The notes beneath the pieces were generated by a model that saw only the letters and a program-made list of their open reading frames with translations, was not told where the DNA came from and made no database searches. From a virus, in the IMG/VR virus record IMGVR_UViG_3300030233_000279, positions 1-40,198 of that record: DNA of 40,198 nt; one strand, written 5' to 3'. How positions within the stretch are numbered: position 1 is the stretch's first letter; every line of letters starts with the position of its first letter. The translations under genes and the position numbers were made by a program. Below, in pieces: positions 1 through 7,842 of the stretch.

Positions 1-147
1 TCAACTGCGGGTTTTGCTGCCGACGCCTTGCATGCACAAGATGCCGAATCCCACGACCACCCCGAAGGCAATCGTCCACTCCATGGTTCCCATGCTGACG
101 ACGAAGCTTTCCGTCTCACGGATCACATGAAATACCAATTCGCGCAT
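1..147 (-). CDS. small single-pass membrane protein (host flank)
   Basis: A 48-residue reading frame on the minus strand starts at ATG 147-145 and ends with TGA at 3-1, exactly at the window edge. The second half (EWTIAFGVVVGFGILCM) is one hydrophobic stretch long enough to cross a membrane; the N-terminus is amphipathic (MRELVFHVIRETESF). The upstream sequence GGAAAAC is only a weak ribosome site. It is divergent from the tRNA downstream. I recall similar short proteins in planctomycete genomes but cannot name the family. Function unknown. Confidence 0.5.
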   Translation of the reverse strand: MRELVFHVIRETESFVVSMGTMEWTIAFGVVVGFGILCMQGVGSKTRS

Positions 148-360
148 TGCCGTTTTCCGAACATGAGAAACAAGACAAACAAGGTTCCACTTCCTAACGC
201 TAGGTCACAAAACCACGATTTGGGGGGATTTCGCCCGGAAATGCCCAGTTCGCGCGAACGGAAAAGAGACGGGTGGGTCTAATAGAAACGAAAGCGCTGG
301 CAATTAGCGCGAAATCGCCGGCGAAAGAGAAATTGCGATCAAATTATCACCAGGGGGGCC

Positions 361-388
361 TTGAGTTTCAGAGCGAGGGGCCTATATT
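361..388 (+). promoter_or_regulatory. sigma-70-like promoter of tRNA-Asp
   Basis: TTGAGT at 361-366 and TATATT at 383-388 are separated by 16 bases. The predicted transcription start near 395 lies about 15 bases before the mature tRNA. This is the best promoter match in the host flank. Confidence 0.5.
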
Positions 389-409
389 AACGTATCTCAA
401 CACGCTTTT

Positions 410-483
<74 letters not shown>

Positions 484-519
484 CTTTTTTCGCCAGTAAT
501 GCAGCGAAAAGTGAGATTT

Positions 520-555
520 ATGGCAGCCCTAGTAACTAGCGGCTGCCATGTTTTA
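520..555 (+). terminator. rho-independent terminator after tRNA-Asp
   Basis: ATGGCAGCC (520-528) pairs perfectly with GGCTGCCAT (541-549), with an inner CTAG/CTAG pairing, and is followed by GTTTTA. It sits 36 bases after the tRNA end. Confidence 0.6.
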
Positions 556-626
556 CGCGCGGTCGCTGGGTTCAGGTTATGCCGTTTGCGTCGATCTTGA
601 TTCGCCCCACAAAAGGCACGCCCTAG

Positions 627-729
627 AGAAGGCAGCTTGCCCGGGGTCGCAATGGAAACTCTATGGCACATGCTGCCAACCACTGGTTTCGTTAGCTACA
701 TTGCGACGCCGGGCAAGACGCCTTTTTCT
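627..729 (+). other. long structured palindrome, possible small RNA or palindromic repeat
   Basis: A 19-base arm at 636-654 pairs with 699-717 with a single G-G mismatch (CTTGCCCGGGGTCGCAATG against the complement). Outside it AGAAGGC (627-633) can pair with GCCTTTTTCT (720-729). Inside it GAAAC (655-659)/GTTTC (686-690) and TGGCA (664-668)/TGCCA (674-678) form further stems. A T-run lies in the 3' arm. The roughly 100-base element lies in the 484-980 spacer, which shows no credible gene. It could be an independent small RNA, a repeat element, or a terminator/leader. Confidence 0.5.
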
Positions 730-800
730 CTTCGCCCCACCGCATTCTTATCCGGTGTAGTGCCCTTCCCAAGTCTTCCTATATTCACGTCTTAAGGTGC

Positions 801-823
801 CCACCGGAGTGCCGCTCCGGTGG
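801..823 (+). other. hairpin upstream of SHD1 gene
   Basis: CCACCGGAG (801-809) and CTCCGGTGG (815-823) form a perfect 9-bp stem with a 5-base loop. There is no T-run after it. It lies 157 bases before the start of the next gene and may be a leader structure or a second terminator of the preceding unit. Confidence 0.4.
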
Positions 824-980
824 ATTCTCAATTTCGCGACGCCAAACCTTAGCACCAAATTAACCATGTTGCGGCTTGATTTTCGCCAAATCGGGGGCCT
901 CACTTTTGGTGGATGCGTACCCTCCCAGAAATTACAATAGCGACCTTCCGTTCCCGCGAAAATTTCTTGAGGTGCAGTAC

Positions 981-2015
981 ATGAATGAAGGCCGTCGGAA
1001 TGTCGTTTTTGTGCAAGGTGCAGAAAGTAACGGTTTAGGGATCGCCGGATTCGTTCTCTCTCTATTGGGCCTGGTCAGTTGTGGCCTGTTTGGCCCGTTG
1101 GGGTTTCTAGTTTCGCTTTTCGGTTTGGCCTATCGTCCGCGTGGCTTGGCGGTTGCCGGCCTGGTGCTGGGTGGGCTGACTACCGGAATCTTCGCCTTCT
1201 TTGGCTTCGCGCTTTTGTCGACGATGTTCGCGGCGATCACCGGAATTCAGATTGCCGCCAACGAGGCCTCGAATTCGTTACGCATGACTGCCAGCAATAT
1301 GCGGGTCATCAATGAATTCAAAGAGTTTGGAGCAATCCCATCGACCACGAAAGGCAAAGACCTGGTTAACGCGGATCGAGAAGGCTCTCAACCGTTCACT
1401 GGCTATCAGCGAGTCGACGAATTTCGGTATAAGCTGACCGTCGCCGGCCCTGATGGTGAACTTGGTACCGAGGACGATCGAACGGAATCGTTCGATATTC
1501 GCAAGGAAGTGCCTGACTATCAGGAGATCATGGAGCTATTAGCCTGGGAGAAGGAACAGGAAAACAACACGCCACCCACAACATCGAAGCCAATGAATGA
1601 GCCCGATACCTCACACGCTGATCCGCCGGCCGTGACTGCCACCCCAATGCGGAGCCCTTCGCCCTCTCCGGCCACGATGCCGCACCGCACTTCCAGTCAG
1701 CCGATCGAAACCGATCTTTCGGACGCATCTACCATAGAAGAAGCTACGCGGAACGGTGTCTTTAATTTGGACGACATGGAAAACCGCAAGCCTAAACCCT
1801 TGACGGGCATCGTCGAATTTGAAAACGAAAACGAACGCACCTGGCAATCCCTCGATGGGAACTTTTCGACGACGGCTATCCTCTTGAAATTCGATCGCGA
1901 TAAGGATGAAGTTCAGCTGAAAAAGACGGACGGAAGCGAGATCACCGTGCCGATCAAAACCCTCTCGTTTGACGACCGAAACTACATTCGCGGTCAGGCA
2001 CGCGAAGCAGAATAA
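981..2015 (+). CDS. DUF4190 / SHD1 domain membrane protein (host)
   Basis: The protein has 344 residues. Near the N-terminus a glycine-rich double hydrophobic segment (GLGIAGFVLSLLGLVSCGLFG, then RGLAVAGLVLGGLTTGIF) matches the DUF4190 membrane fold. A charged, Pro/Thr/Ser-rich linker follows. The last 60 residues (TWQSLDGNF...LLKFDRDKDEVQLKKTDG...IKTLSFDD) match an SHD1 (SLA1 homology 1) domain. SHD1 is common in planctomycete proteins, where its ligand is generally unknown. I chose ATG 981 because GAGG lies about 10 bases upstream and hydrophobicity begins just after it; an in-frame ATG at 876 would add 35 unlike residues. The gene is followed by a strong terminator and is most likely host DNA. 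Confidence 0.85.
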   Translation: MNEGRRNVVFVQGAESNGLGIAGFVLSLLGLVSCGLFGPLGFLVSLFGLAYRPRGLAVAGLVLGGLTTGIFAFFGFALLSTMFAAITGIQIAANEASNSLRMTASNMRVINEFKEFGAIPSTTKGKDLVNADREGSQPFTGYQRVDEFRYKLTVAGPDGELGTEDDRTESFDIRKEVPDYQEIMELLAWEKEQENNTPPTTSKPMNEPDTSHADPPAVTATPMRSPSPSPATMPHRTSSQPIETDLSDASTIEEATRNGVFNLDDMENRKPKPLTGIVEFENENERTWQSLDGNFSTTAILLKFDRDKDEVQLKKTDGSEITVPIKTLSFDDRNYIRGQAREAE

Positions 2016-2046
2016 GCCGCCATAATTCGTGATTCTGAAACTGCGA

Positions 2047-2073
2047 GCCGCGACCGATCGGTCGCGGCTTTTT
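2047..2073 (+). terminator. rho-independent terminator of SHD1 gene
   Basis: The 22-base perfect palindrome at 2047-2068 (GCCGCGACCGA and its complement) is followed by five T. It ends the last clear host gene. Confidence 0.85.
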
Positions 2074-2078
2074 GCTGC

Positions 2079-2701
2079 GCGTCCGCAAAATTCTTCCCAC
2101 ACTAAGCTTGACGCCTTTGCGTTTCTGGCTATCTTGGTCCTTCAGCTAACGAACCAGTGCCGCAATCACGCGGCCGATTGCCTCCAAGCTTTTGCTGGCG
2201 ATCCCTCTGAAAATTTCCCGCAAGTTCTTCGATTCACTGGACCTATTCGGTCCTGATCCATCGCCCGCGCCACTTACCCGTACACCTGTGCTCACTCGGC
2301 GGCGTGGCCACGATTGGTCGGAGTATCTTGCACACACTCCGAAATTTGATCGCAGCCGTTACGCGGGAAGTTTCCGGCATTGGCTGCGACGCCGAGCCTT
2401 GGATGGTTCAGTAGCGGCGCGGAACGCTTCGAGTCCCCGCGCCGCTGCTGACCGCCTTTTGGGGCGGGCGCTTCCGCGTCGGTTGATATGGCCGGCCGGG
2501 TTCGTCTGCCGCTGCTTGGCGCATTGAAACGGACCGCATCCATGCGTGACTTTTGCATGCGCATACACCGAATAACCGGCGCGGAAGCGTCGCACCAAAA
2601 CGCGCGGGATGGCGCGGTTTTCAGGGAGGCCTTTTTGCCGGTAGCTGCAGCGACGGACGCGAGGAGCGAGCAGCTACTGGATTCTTGCATGAGGCTGCAC
2701 C
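2079..2701. other. gene-free host/prophage junction
   Basis: No reading frame here looks like a real protein: the frames are Arg/Ser/Pro-rich and overlap one another on both strands. The left attachment site is expected in this stretch because the integrase starts at 2702. Bases 2466-2482 (GGGCGCTTCCGCGTCGG) resemble the first box of the late-module repeat family, preceded by a CCGCC/GGCGG inverted pair. The attachment core cannot be identified without the right junction, which is not recognisable in the window. Confidence 0.5.
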
Positions 2702-3673
2702 ATGATTTCACAACCACTCTTAACGCCAGCGGCAACGCTGCGTCTATTGTTCCAGCGACACTACCTGCCGCACTGCATCGAAGATCCGACCAGCCGAAAC
2801 CTGGAAGGTTACGAACGTGCTCTGGATCTGTGGGAAGAGTTGACCGAGAACCCATCGATCGGCGAGATCACCTGCGAAACACTCTCCGAGTTCAAGGGCG
2901 AACTGATGGCCTATCGCTTTCGCAGTCGACCGCTATCGGCCAACACGGTCCACAAGCACCTTTCGCACGTTCAATGGATTCTCGACCAGGCCGGACCGCC
3001 TGGCCGGCGCGGCAAGGAAAAGTCGGCGCTCGGTTTTCTCGATCGAGTTCCCTACACGAAGCTGCCCAAGCGTCGGGAAACGTACCAAGACGAAGTCCCG
3101 GCCGAAGAGATCGTGAAGCTGTTTCATACGGCCGGCCTGGAAGCGACCTATCCCAAGCTCGACGGCGTTTTGCCTGGTCATGTTTGGCAAGCTCTGTTTG
3201 GCGTGATGCTTTGCACGTCGCTGCGGATCGGCCAATGTGCGTCGATTCCCATGAATGCGGTCCGCTGGAATCGGATGCAGATCCTTTTGCCACACGAGAT
3301 TTGCCGCAAGTCGAAGAAGGACGAACCGAAGCCGATTCACCCCTTCGCGATGCAGCTGCTGATGCGGATCCGCGGACAGCGGGAACTGCTCTTCCCGCTG
3401 TTTGTCGAGCGATCGAAGAAGACTTTTTACGACGAACTACACCGCCTGCAGGAGATCGCCGGCGTGTCGCAGTTCGGCTTCCACGCGATCCGCGCCACGA
3501 CACTGACCAGCCTGTCCGAGATCAGCGCCGAAGCCGCGCAGTTTGCGGCAGGCCATTCCAGCATGCGCACCACGCGAATTTATCAGAAGGTTCGATTGCT
3601 GGAATCAGCTCAAGAGAAGCTGACCATCTTCGACGCTTTGGAAAATGGGCAGAGGGAAGCGGATATCGGCTAG
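2702..3673 (+). CDS. int: tyrosine recombinase / phage integrase
   Basis: The protein has 323 residues. Residues 10-100 form a SAM-like core-binding domain. The catalytic domain shows Arg175 (TSLRIG), a lysine-rich beta-hairpin near 203-206, the HxxR box His261-Arg264 (HAIRAT), His285 (GHSSMRTT) and nucleophile Tyr294 (RIYQKV), so the full R-K-H-R-H-Y set is present. It would catalyse site-specific integration and excision of the prophage. It is the first gene of the element and is followed by three hairpins. A longer overlapping frame exists but has no family features. Confidence 0.95.
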   Translation: MISQPLLTPAATLRLLFQRHYLPHCIEDPTSRNLEGYERALDLWEELTENPSIGEITCETLSEFKGELMAYRFRSRPLSANTVHKHLSHVQWILDQAGPPGRRGKEKSALGFLDRVPYTKLPKRRETYQDEVPAEEIVKLFHTAGLEATYPKLDGVLPGHVWQALFGVMLCTSLRIGQCASIPMNAVRWNRMQILLPHEICRKSKKDEPKPIHPFAMQLLMRIRGQRELLFPLFVERSKKTFYDELHRLQEIAGVSQFGFHAIRATTLTSLSEISAEAAQFAAGHSSMRTTRIYQKVRLLESAQEKLTIFDALENGQREADIG

Positions 3674-3721
3674 ATCGTCCGTTTCGTTGGGCTCCCCTGC
3701 CCTGCCCTCCACCCGTACACG

Positions 3722-3747
3722 CGCGGGACGTTCCCGCGTGTGTTTTT
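3722..3747 (+). terminator. terminator after integrase
   Basis: CGCGGGA (3722-3728) pairs with TCCCGCG (3732-3738) over a three-base loop; TGTGTTTTT follows. It lies 50 bases after the integrase stop. Confidence 0.75.
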
Positions 3748-3756
3748 CTGCCCCCC

Positions 3757-3829
3757 GGTTGCCGGCCGTCGGTTCGGTTCGCTGCCCGTCTTGCCTCACC
3801 CCAAGGCAATCGGCCGGCGGCCGGCAACC
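3757..3829 (+). other. large stem-loop between int and csrA
   Basis: GGTTGCCGGCCG (3757-3768) pairs perfectly with CGGCCGGCAACC (3818-3829). Inside, TTGCC (3791-3795) pairs with GGCAA (3805-3809). There is no T-run, so it is not a classical terminator. It may be a leader or DNA structural element. Confidence 0.5.
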
Positions 3830-3846
3830 CCTTTCCAAGACACGAC

Positions 3847-3877
3847 ACGCCCGCGCGAGGTTTGCGCGGGCGTTTTT
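3847..3877 (+). terminator. terminator upstream of csrA
   Basis: ACGCCCGCGC (3847-3856) pairs with GCGCGGGCGT (3864-3873) and is followed by T5. It isolates csrA from upstream transcription, or acts as an attenuator if transcription starts before it. Confidence 0.8.
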
Positions 3878-3924
3878 ATTTGCCCCCTGGCCGCCAACGC
3901 GGCCGCTAGTGAAAGGATTCCAAG

Positions 3925-4131
3925 ATGCTAGTTCTAAGCCGTCGCGTGGGTGAACAGATCCAAATTAACGACGACGTGGCCATCACCGTTCTAAGGGTGA
4001 AAGGCGACCGCGTCCGGATCGGGATCGAAGCCCCGCAAAACGTGACGATCCACCGCCGCGAAATATGGCTCGCGATCAAGGGAGAAGGCGACGACGAACC
4101 CGGCCAGCTGGAAACGAAGCCGGCAGCCTAA
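3925..4131 (+). CDS. csrA: CsrA, post-transcriptional regulator (prophage-encoded)
   Basis: The 68-residue protein starts MLVLSRRVGEQIQI and continues VAITVLRVKGDRVRIGIEAP and VTIHRREIW, the canonical CsrA/RsmA sequence including Leu4, Arg6-Arg7 and the conserved Arg (HRREIW) used in RNA contact. CsrA dimers bind GGA motifs, usually in hairpin loops or over ribosome sites, and change translation or mRNA decay. The start ATG 3925 follows AAAGGATTCCAAG, which itself contains a GGA. The gene is framed by terminators (3847-3877 and 4143-4174), so it appears to be its own transcription unit beside the integrase. GGA-loop hairpins and CARGGATG start sites elsewhere in the prophage are possible targets. 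Confidence 0.95.
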   Translation: MLVLSRRVGEQIQINDDVAITVLRVKGDRVRIGIEAPQNVTIHRREIWLAIKGEGDDEPGQLETKPAA

Positions 4132-4142
4132 CGGATTAAACC

Positions 4143-4174
4143 GCGGGCCGGCGATCGGTCGGCCCGCTTTTCTT
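4143..4174 (+). terminator. terminator after csrA
   Basis: GCGGGCCG (4143-4150) pairs with CGGCCCGC (4160-4167), followed by TTTTCTT. It lies 11 bases after the csrA stop. Confidence 0.8.
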
Positions 4175-4191
4175 AGAAGGAGTTTCAAACC

Positions 4192-4281
4192 ATGCGACCA
4201 ATAACGGAAGTCAACGCGTCGGCAAGCTGCCGACAAACTGGCGACGCGATCGCGACACAATCGCAGAAGGGAGGGCGATAG
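4192..4281 (+). CDS. 29-residue small ORF or leader peptide at the head of the early operon
   Basis: ATG 4192 is preceded by a strong AGAAGGAG at 9 bases spacing. The product MRPITEVNASASCRQTGDAI... has 29 residues. The gene ends two bases before ATG 4284, and the ribosome site of the next gene (GAAGGGAGGG) lies inside it, so translation of the two is probably coupled. The RNA can also fold GTCGGCA-AGC-TGCCGAC in the middle of the ORF. Bases 4214-4245 match 4672-4703 in the next gene in the same frame. It may be a real small protein or only a translated leader. Confidence 0.5.
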   Translation: MRPITEVNASASCRQTGDAIATQSQKGGR

Positions 4282-4283
4282 CC

Positions 4284-5285
4284 ATGGCCGGCGAATGGAT
4301 GCAAGTCGATATCGACATCATGGAAAAGCCCGAATTCCTGCGGATTGTCGAGATCACCGGAGAGGATGAATTCGTGGTATTGGGCCGGCTGTTTCGGCTG
4401 TGGGCGTGGGTCGAGCGGGCAACGACGGACGGGATCTTCCCCGGCCTGACGATCGAAACCCTGGCCAGGAAGTTCGGCGGCGACTCGGAATTCTGGCAGG
4501 CCTTAACGGATCCGGCCGTTGATTGGCTGTGGATCCACGGCGAAGGCCTGCAGATTCCACGCTATGAGAAGCGGTTCGACAAGTCGGCCAAACGCCGCGC
4601 CCAAGACGCGAAAGCGAAGGCGCAGAAGCGGAAGACGACCGCGGACAAAGCCGCCGCGGCCAAGCGTCGGATCGCGTCGGCAGGCGGCCGACAAATTGCC
4701 GACCTAGAAAACAGTGAGAACAAGAATAAGAAACTACCTGGTCAGAGTACCAGCGAATCGAAGCGCAAACCTACCAAGGCCAAGCGCCCCGCGGAAGCTG
4801 TTCCCCCTGATGACCCTGGCGACCCTGACCAAATAAAGGCAAAGGAGGGGAAGACGGCCCAAGGCCAGCTCTTCACGGAAGTCGATCTGTCCCGCGTGAT
4901 GGAAGTGGCCGAAGAACTATTTCGGCAGGCCCGATATACCGGCAACGATGGCGGGATCTTCTACAAGGCGGCCGCGGTTCTTCACGTGAACGCCGGACCG
5001 CTAACGCGTCACAACCTGGTCGACGCGGCCCGCGGCTGCCGCGGCAAGGGGAACGCCCCCGGCTATTTCCGCCAATCGCTGCGGAACCTATGCCCCGATT
5101 TCGATGATCGAGCGCTAGGCGTCTGGATTGAGCCGCGATACCCCACGCAACCACCTAACCAGATGCAGCGGGTTAGCCGCGACACGCTGCAGCTGCGCGG
5201 CGTGCCGAAGGGATCCACGTCCGGCCACGATCCGGAACAACGGCGCGACGAGGTCCTGGCACAACTGGCAGAAGTCGGCACGTAG
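4284..5285 (+). CDS. phage replication-initiator / replisome-organiser-like protein
   Basis: The protein has 333 residues. The N-terminus (MAGEWMQVDIDIMEKPEFLRI..., VVLGRLFRLWAWVERAT..GIF) is the winged-helix start seen in many phage replication proteins that read the phage origin. A long Lys/Arg/Ala-rich linker follows (about residues 95-180). The C-terminal part (about 190-333) has VMEVAEELFRQARYTGNDGGIFYKAAAVLHV and RGCRGKGNAPGYFRQSL, a DnaD/helicase-loader-like helical segment. The likely role is origin binding and helicase loading, but the helicase-loader part is inference. It is the first sizeable gene of the early operon. Confidence 0.6.
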   Translation: MAGEWMQVDIDIMEKPEFLRIVEITGEDEFVVLGRLFRLWAWVERATTDGIFPGLTIETLARKFGGDSEFWQALTDPAVDWLWIHGEGLQIPRYEKRFDKSAKRRAQDAKAKAQKRKTTADKAAAAKRRIASAGGRQIADLENSENKNKKLPGQSTSESKRKPTKAKRPAEAVPPDDPGDPDQIKAKEGKTAQGQLFTEVDLSRVMEVAEELFRQARYTGNDGGIFYKAAAVLHVNAGPLTRHNLVDAARGCRGKGNAPGYFRQSLRNLCPDFDDRALGVWIEPRYPTQPPNQMQRVSRDTLQLRGVPKGSTSGHDPEQRRDEVLAQLAEVGT

Positions 5286-5327
5286 CCGACGCGATCACAC
5301 GCAACCACGCAACAAGGAAAGCAGCAC

Positions 5328-5678
5328 ATGAAAACCTTGCAAGTTGTCTTCCAGCTGGTCGAAGTGCCTGAATGGGACACGGCCTCGGAAGCGGATCCGC
5401 TGGCGGTCGAGTTCACCCAATACACGCACGACGACCAACGGCCGGTCGTCAATCCGGCGTTGAAAATGTTGGCCATGCAGCAACTTTATGCGAGGGCCAG
5501 GAATCTAGGCAGGCCGATCACGCCGGGCGACGCGGTCCGCGTAACGATCTACGACCTGAAGGAGAAACGGCCCAACTTGCGGCCAGTGATCACGACGTGG
5601 ATCGTTTGCGGCTGTGGGTGCGGTGATCTTCGCCAGGTCGCGTTAAATGTCCGCCAAGTACGCCCAAGCCTTAACTGA
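5328..5678 (+). CDS. hypothetical early phage protein
   Basis: The 116-residue protein starts at ATG 5328 after AAGGAAAGC. It is mainly beta-strand-like at the N-terminus (TLQVVFQLVEVPEWD) and has a CGCGCGD cysteine cluster near residue 94. No family recognised. It ends 16 bases before the next start, in the middle of the early operon. Confidence 0.6.
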   Translation: MKTLQVVFQLVEVPEWDTASEADPLAVEFTQYTHDDQRPVVNPALKMLAMQQLYARARNLGRPITPGDAVRVTIYDLKEKRPNLRPVITTWIVCGCGCGDLRQVALNVRQVRPSLN

Positions 5679-5694
5679 AACGAAGGAACGCCCC

Positions 5695-5910
5695 ATGCCC
5701 CGGTACCGTTGTCTCGTGCGATCGTGCGACCAAAACCGCGCAGATGGCCAGCTGTTTTGCCGGCCGCATTGGTACGCCTTACCGGCCGAACTACGCGGCC
5801 GGATCTGGCGACTATTCCGAAACCAACCAGGCAGCAAGGAACACCGCGCCGCGGTGCTCGAAGCGATCCGCCTGGCCAACCAACAAGCGAAGGAGCGAAG
5901 CACGAAATGA
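5695..5910 (+). CDS. small Cys/His phage protein
   Basis: The 71-residue protein begins MPRYRCLVRSCDQNRADGQLFCRPHWYALP. Four metal-type ligands (CxxxxC, C, H before W) suggest a small zinc-binding module. It continues with a helix (RGRIWRLFRNQPGS..HRAAVLEAIRLA). ATG 5695 is preferred over ATG 5647 because GAAGGAA lies just upstream and it removes the overlap with the preceding gene. It overlaps the next start by ATGA. Function unknown. Confidence 0.65.
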   Translation: MPRYRCLVRSCDQNRADGQLFCRPHWYALPAELRGRIWRLFRNQPGSKEHRAAVLEAIRLANQQAKERSTK

Positions 5911-6410
5911 GCAACCCCCAACCGATCAACCTGGTTGTCTGGATTGGCCCCGGCCGCGATCGTTCGCCGGTCCTGCAGCATACCAAGATCGAAACGCCAG
6001 GCGGCGACATTACGCTGCGGGCGAACCTGGCCGCGTACATGATGCCGGCCGACGTGCCCAAGATGCCAGGCCTTCACCTGGTGAAAGCCGACGCGCACGT
6101 TTTTAACCGGCCAGGCTTCGGCTATGACTGCCGCCTGATCTTCCGTAAGGCCGCCCAAGTCGCCGGCGACCTGGTCGAGCTGCTTAGCGGCGACCCGATC
6201 TTCTGGGAAGACAACGGCGAACCGGTAGCGGATCCGCATACCTACGCGGCCGACGGGTTATTCGATCCCGGCGAAGTTTTCGAGCTGTCGCGCGGATGGA
6301 TCAACGGACCGCGCTACTTTGAAGTGGTCGACACGCCAACCGGCGAAGAGGTCCGGCCGATCGATCGCGAAGAATACGACCGACGCGCCAACGCGAAGGG
6401 GGCTGCCTGA
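5907..6410 (+). CDS. hypothetical early phage protein
   Basis: The 167-residue protein starts at ATG 5907 inside an ATGA overlap with the previous stop. It contains LVVWIGPGRDRSPVLQHT and an acidic C-terminal half. No family recognised. It shares a TGATG junction with the next gene, so it is clearly part of the coupled operon. Confidence 0.6.
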   Translation: MSNPQPINLVVWIGPGRDRSPVLQHTKIETPGGDITLRANLAAYMMPADVPKMPGLHLVKADAHVFNRPGFGYDCRLIFRKAAQVAGDLVELLSGDPIFWEDNGEPVADPHTYAADGLFDPGEVFELSRGWINGPRYFEVVDTPTGEEVRPIDREEYDRRANAKGAA

Positions 6411-6580
6411 TGGCCGAAAAGAAACGCGATCCCGACGAATGGCGAAACTACTTCTGGCAGTGTAACCGCTGTTACGTGATCCGGACGCCGCTGGTTGGCT
6501 ACTGCCCGCGGTGCGCGTCGCCTGAATTTACTTTGCTGGAACGTGCCGTAATGGTCGGTAAGCAATTGAATCTTTTCTAA
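6410..6580 (+). CDS. 56-residue zinc ribbon with C-terminal clamp motif
   Basis: ATG 6410 overlaps the previous TGA. The protein has CNRC (about residues 18-21) and CPRC (about 32-35), a four-cysteine zinc ribbon. It ends with QLNLF followed directly by the stop, which matches the bacterial sliding-clamp (DnaN) binding motif QLxLF. Placement in the early operon beside replication genes fits a replisome-associated adaptor, but that is inference. Confidence 0.65.
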   Translation: MAEKKRDPDEWRNYFWQCNRCYVIRTPLVGYCPRCASPEFTLLERAVMVGKQLNLF

Positions 6581-6599
6581 GGAAGGAAACGCGGAAGCG

Positions 6600-7313
6600 A
6601 TGGACAAAAGCAAAGCGATCGAGCGGATCCGGAAGCTACTCAAACGGACCGAAGAAAACGGCGCGACCAAGAGCGAAGCGGAAGCAGCTGCCGCGGAAGC
6701 CGCGCGGCTGTTGGCGAAGTTCAATCTAGAAGCGGCCGAAGTCGAGCGGGCCGCCTGCGATATGGTCGAAAGCGTGCTTGATATCAATAGCCGCGACCGC
6801 GTCGCGGTCCACGTTTCGGCCGTCGTTCAAGAATTCTATTTTGTGCGGGCGATCGTCCGCGGCCCGCTGATCGTTCTATTCGGCGAAGCCTACAACGTGG
6901 AAGTGGCGCGGTATGTCTTCCAGTTCTTACATCGCGAATTTTCGCAGCTGTGCGCCGATGAAGTCGGCCGCCTGATTTCCAACGGTTCGGTTCGTCTGAT
7001 GCAAGATGTCGAAAAGCATGTTGAGCCGTTCTGCCATGGCCTGGCATGGGGCCTTTCCTATCGCCTGCATGGGGAACGCGATCGATTCACGCTAGGCGAG
7101 CGGAACGCGTTGGTAGTGATCGACGACGATATCGAGCAAGCGATGCGGGAACGCTTTCCAAATTTCAAGCCTGGCGAAGAGTTCGACCAAATCGATCCGC
7201 GTGATCCGAAGTATCGCCGCGGCGTCGAACGTGGCCGTCGGATCGAGATCCGCGAAGGGATCACCAGCCAGGCCGGCGATCGGCCGGCGATCGCGGAAGG
7301 AGGCCGGCCGTGA
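6600..7313 (+). CDS. DUF2786-type phage protein
   Basis: The 237-residue protein begins MDKSKAIERIRKLLKRTEENGATKSEAEAA...ARLLAKFNL, the DUF2786 signature (IRKLL, then EA-rich helix and LL.K..L). A second conserved-looking block (VVQEFYFVRAI, HREFSQL) is as seen in phage and actinobacterial relatives. The biochemical function of DUF2786 is unknown. The C-terminus is Arg-rich. GGAAGGAAAC lies upstream of the start, and the gene overlaps the next GTG by four bases. Confidence 0.7.
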   Translation: MDKSKAIERIRKLLKRTEENGATKSEAEAAAAEAARLLAKFNLEAAEVERAACDMVESVLDINSRDRVAVHVSAVVQEFYFVRAIVRGPLIVLFGEAYNVEVARYVFQFLHREFSQLCADEVGRLISNGSVRLMQDVEKHVEPFCHGLAWGLSYRLHGERDRFTLGERNALVVIDDDIEQAMRERFPNFKPGEEFDQIDPRDPKYRRGVERGRRIEIREGITSQAGDRPAIAEGGRP

Positions 7314-7819
7314 TCACTTCCACCCTTTACACGTGCCGCGGCTGCAGCGGTCCGGCCTTCGGTGCGTTCTGCAGTTATCGCTGTTGGCGGATCTCCCACG
7401 GCTTGCCGACCGACGAAAAGCCGACGGCCTGGCCTACTCGGATGATCGAAGCCCACGCCGCCGCGCCAAAGATCTACGCGAATCGAACCACGCCGAAGGT
7501 GCTGGTCGCGGTGCCTACGGCCGCGGAGGGATGCCAGGTCGATCGAGCTGCAGATCCGGCCGAAGTGGTCGACCAGGCCGACACGGCCCACCAGGTGGAA
7601 GAGAAGCGGCCGACGTGCATTGCGTGCGGCGATACCGGCCGCAATAGCAAGGGCGGGCAGTGCGTTCCCTGCGTGCGAGCTGGCCGCGTCGACGCGGATC
7701 CGCTTCCCGAGTACTCCCAACCGATCGACCAGGTGGCAACGCCCCCGCAGCCGCCCGCGATTGCCCCCACGAAGCACCAAGATAGGCCGGCCGAAGCCGG
7801 CCAACTCTCTCTGTTTTAG
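7310..7819 (+). CDS. double zinc-finger protein with C-terminal clamp motif
   Basis: The 169-residue protein starts at GTG 7310 (GTGA overlap). It has two cysteine clusters: CRGC...CSYRC near residues 9-25 and CIAC...CVPC near residues 103-120. A low-complexity Pro/Ala tail leads to AGQLSLF at the exact C-terminus, a strong match to the DnaN clamp-binding pentapeptide. The second small protein of this operon with such an end is at 6410-6580. This suggests a clamp-recruited accessory factor; function unproven. Confidence 0.65.
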   Translation: MITSTLYTCRGCSGPAFGAFCSYRCWRISHGLPTDEKPTAWPTRMIEAHAAAPKIYANRTTPKVLVAVPTAAEGCQVDRAADPAEVVDQADTAHQVEEKRPTCIACGDTGRNSKGGQCVPCVRAGRVDADPLPEYSQPIDQVATPPQPPAIAPTKHQDRPAEAGQLSLF

Positions 7820-7842
7820 TTCCTGACGAAAGGTCCCCTTAG

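Noticed and set aside
2488-3909. 473-residue frame overlapping the integrase
   Set aside because: Arg/Ser/Pro-rich shadow of the integrase in another frame, with no family motifs; the 2702-3673 frame carries the full recombinase active site.
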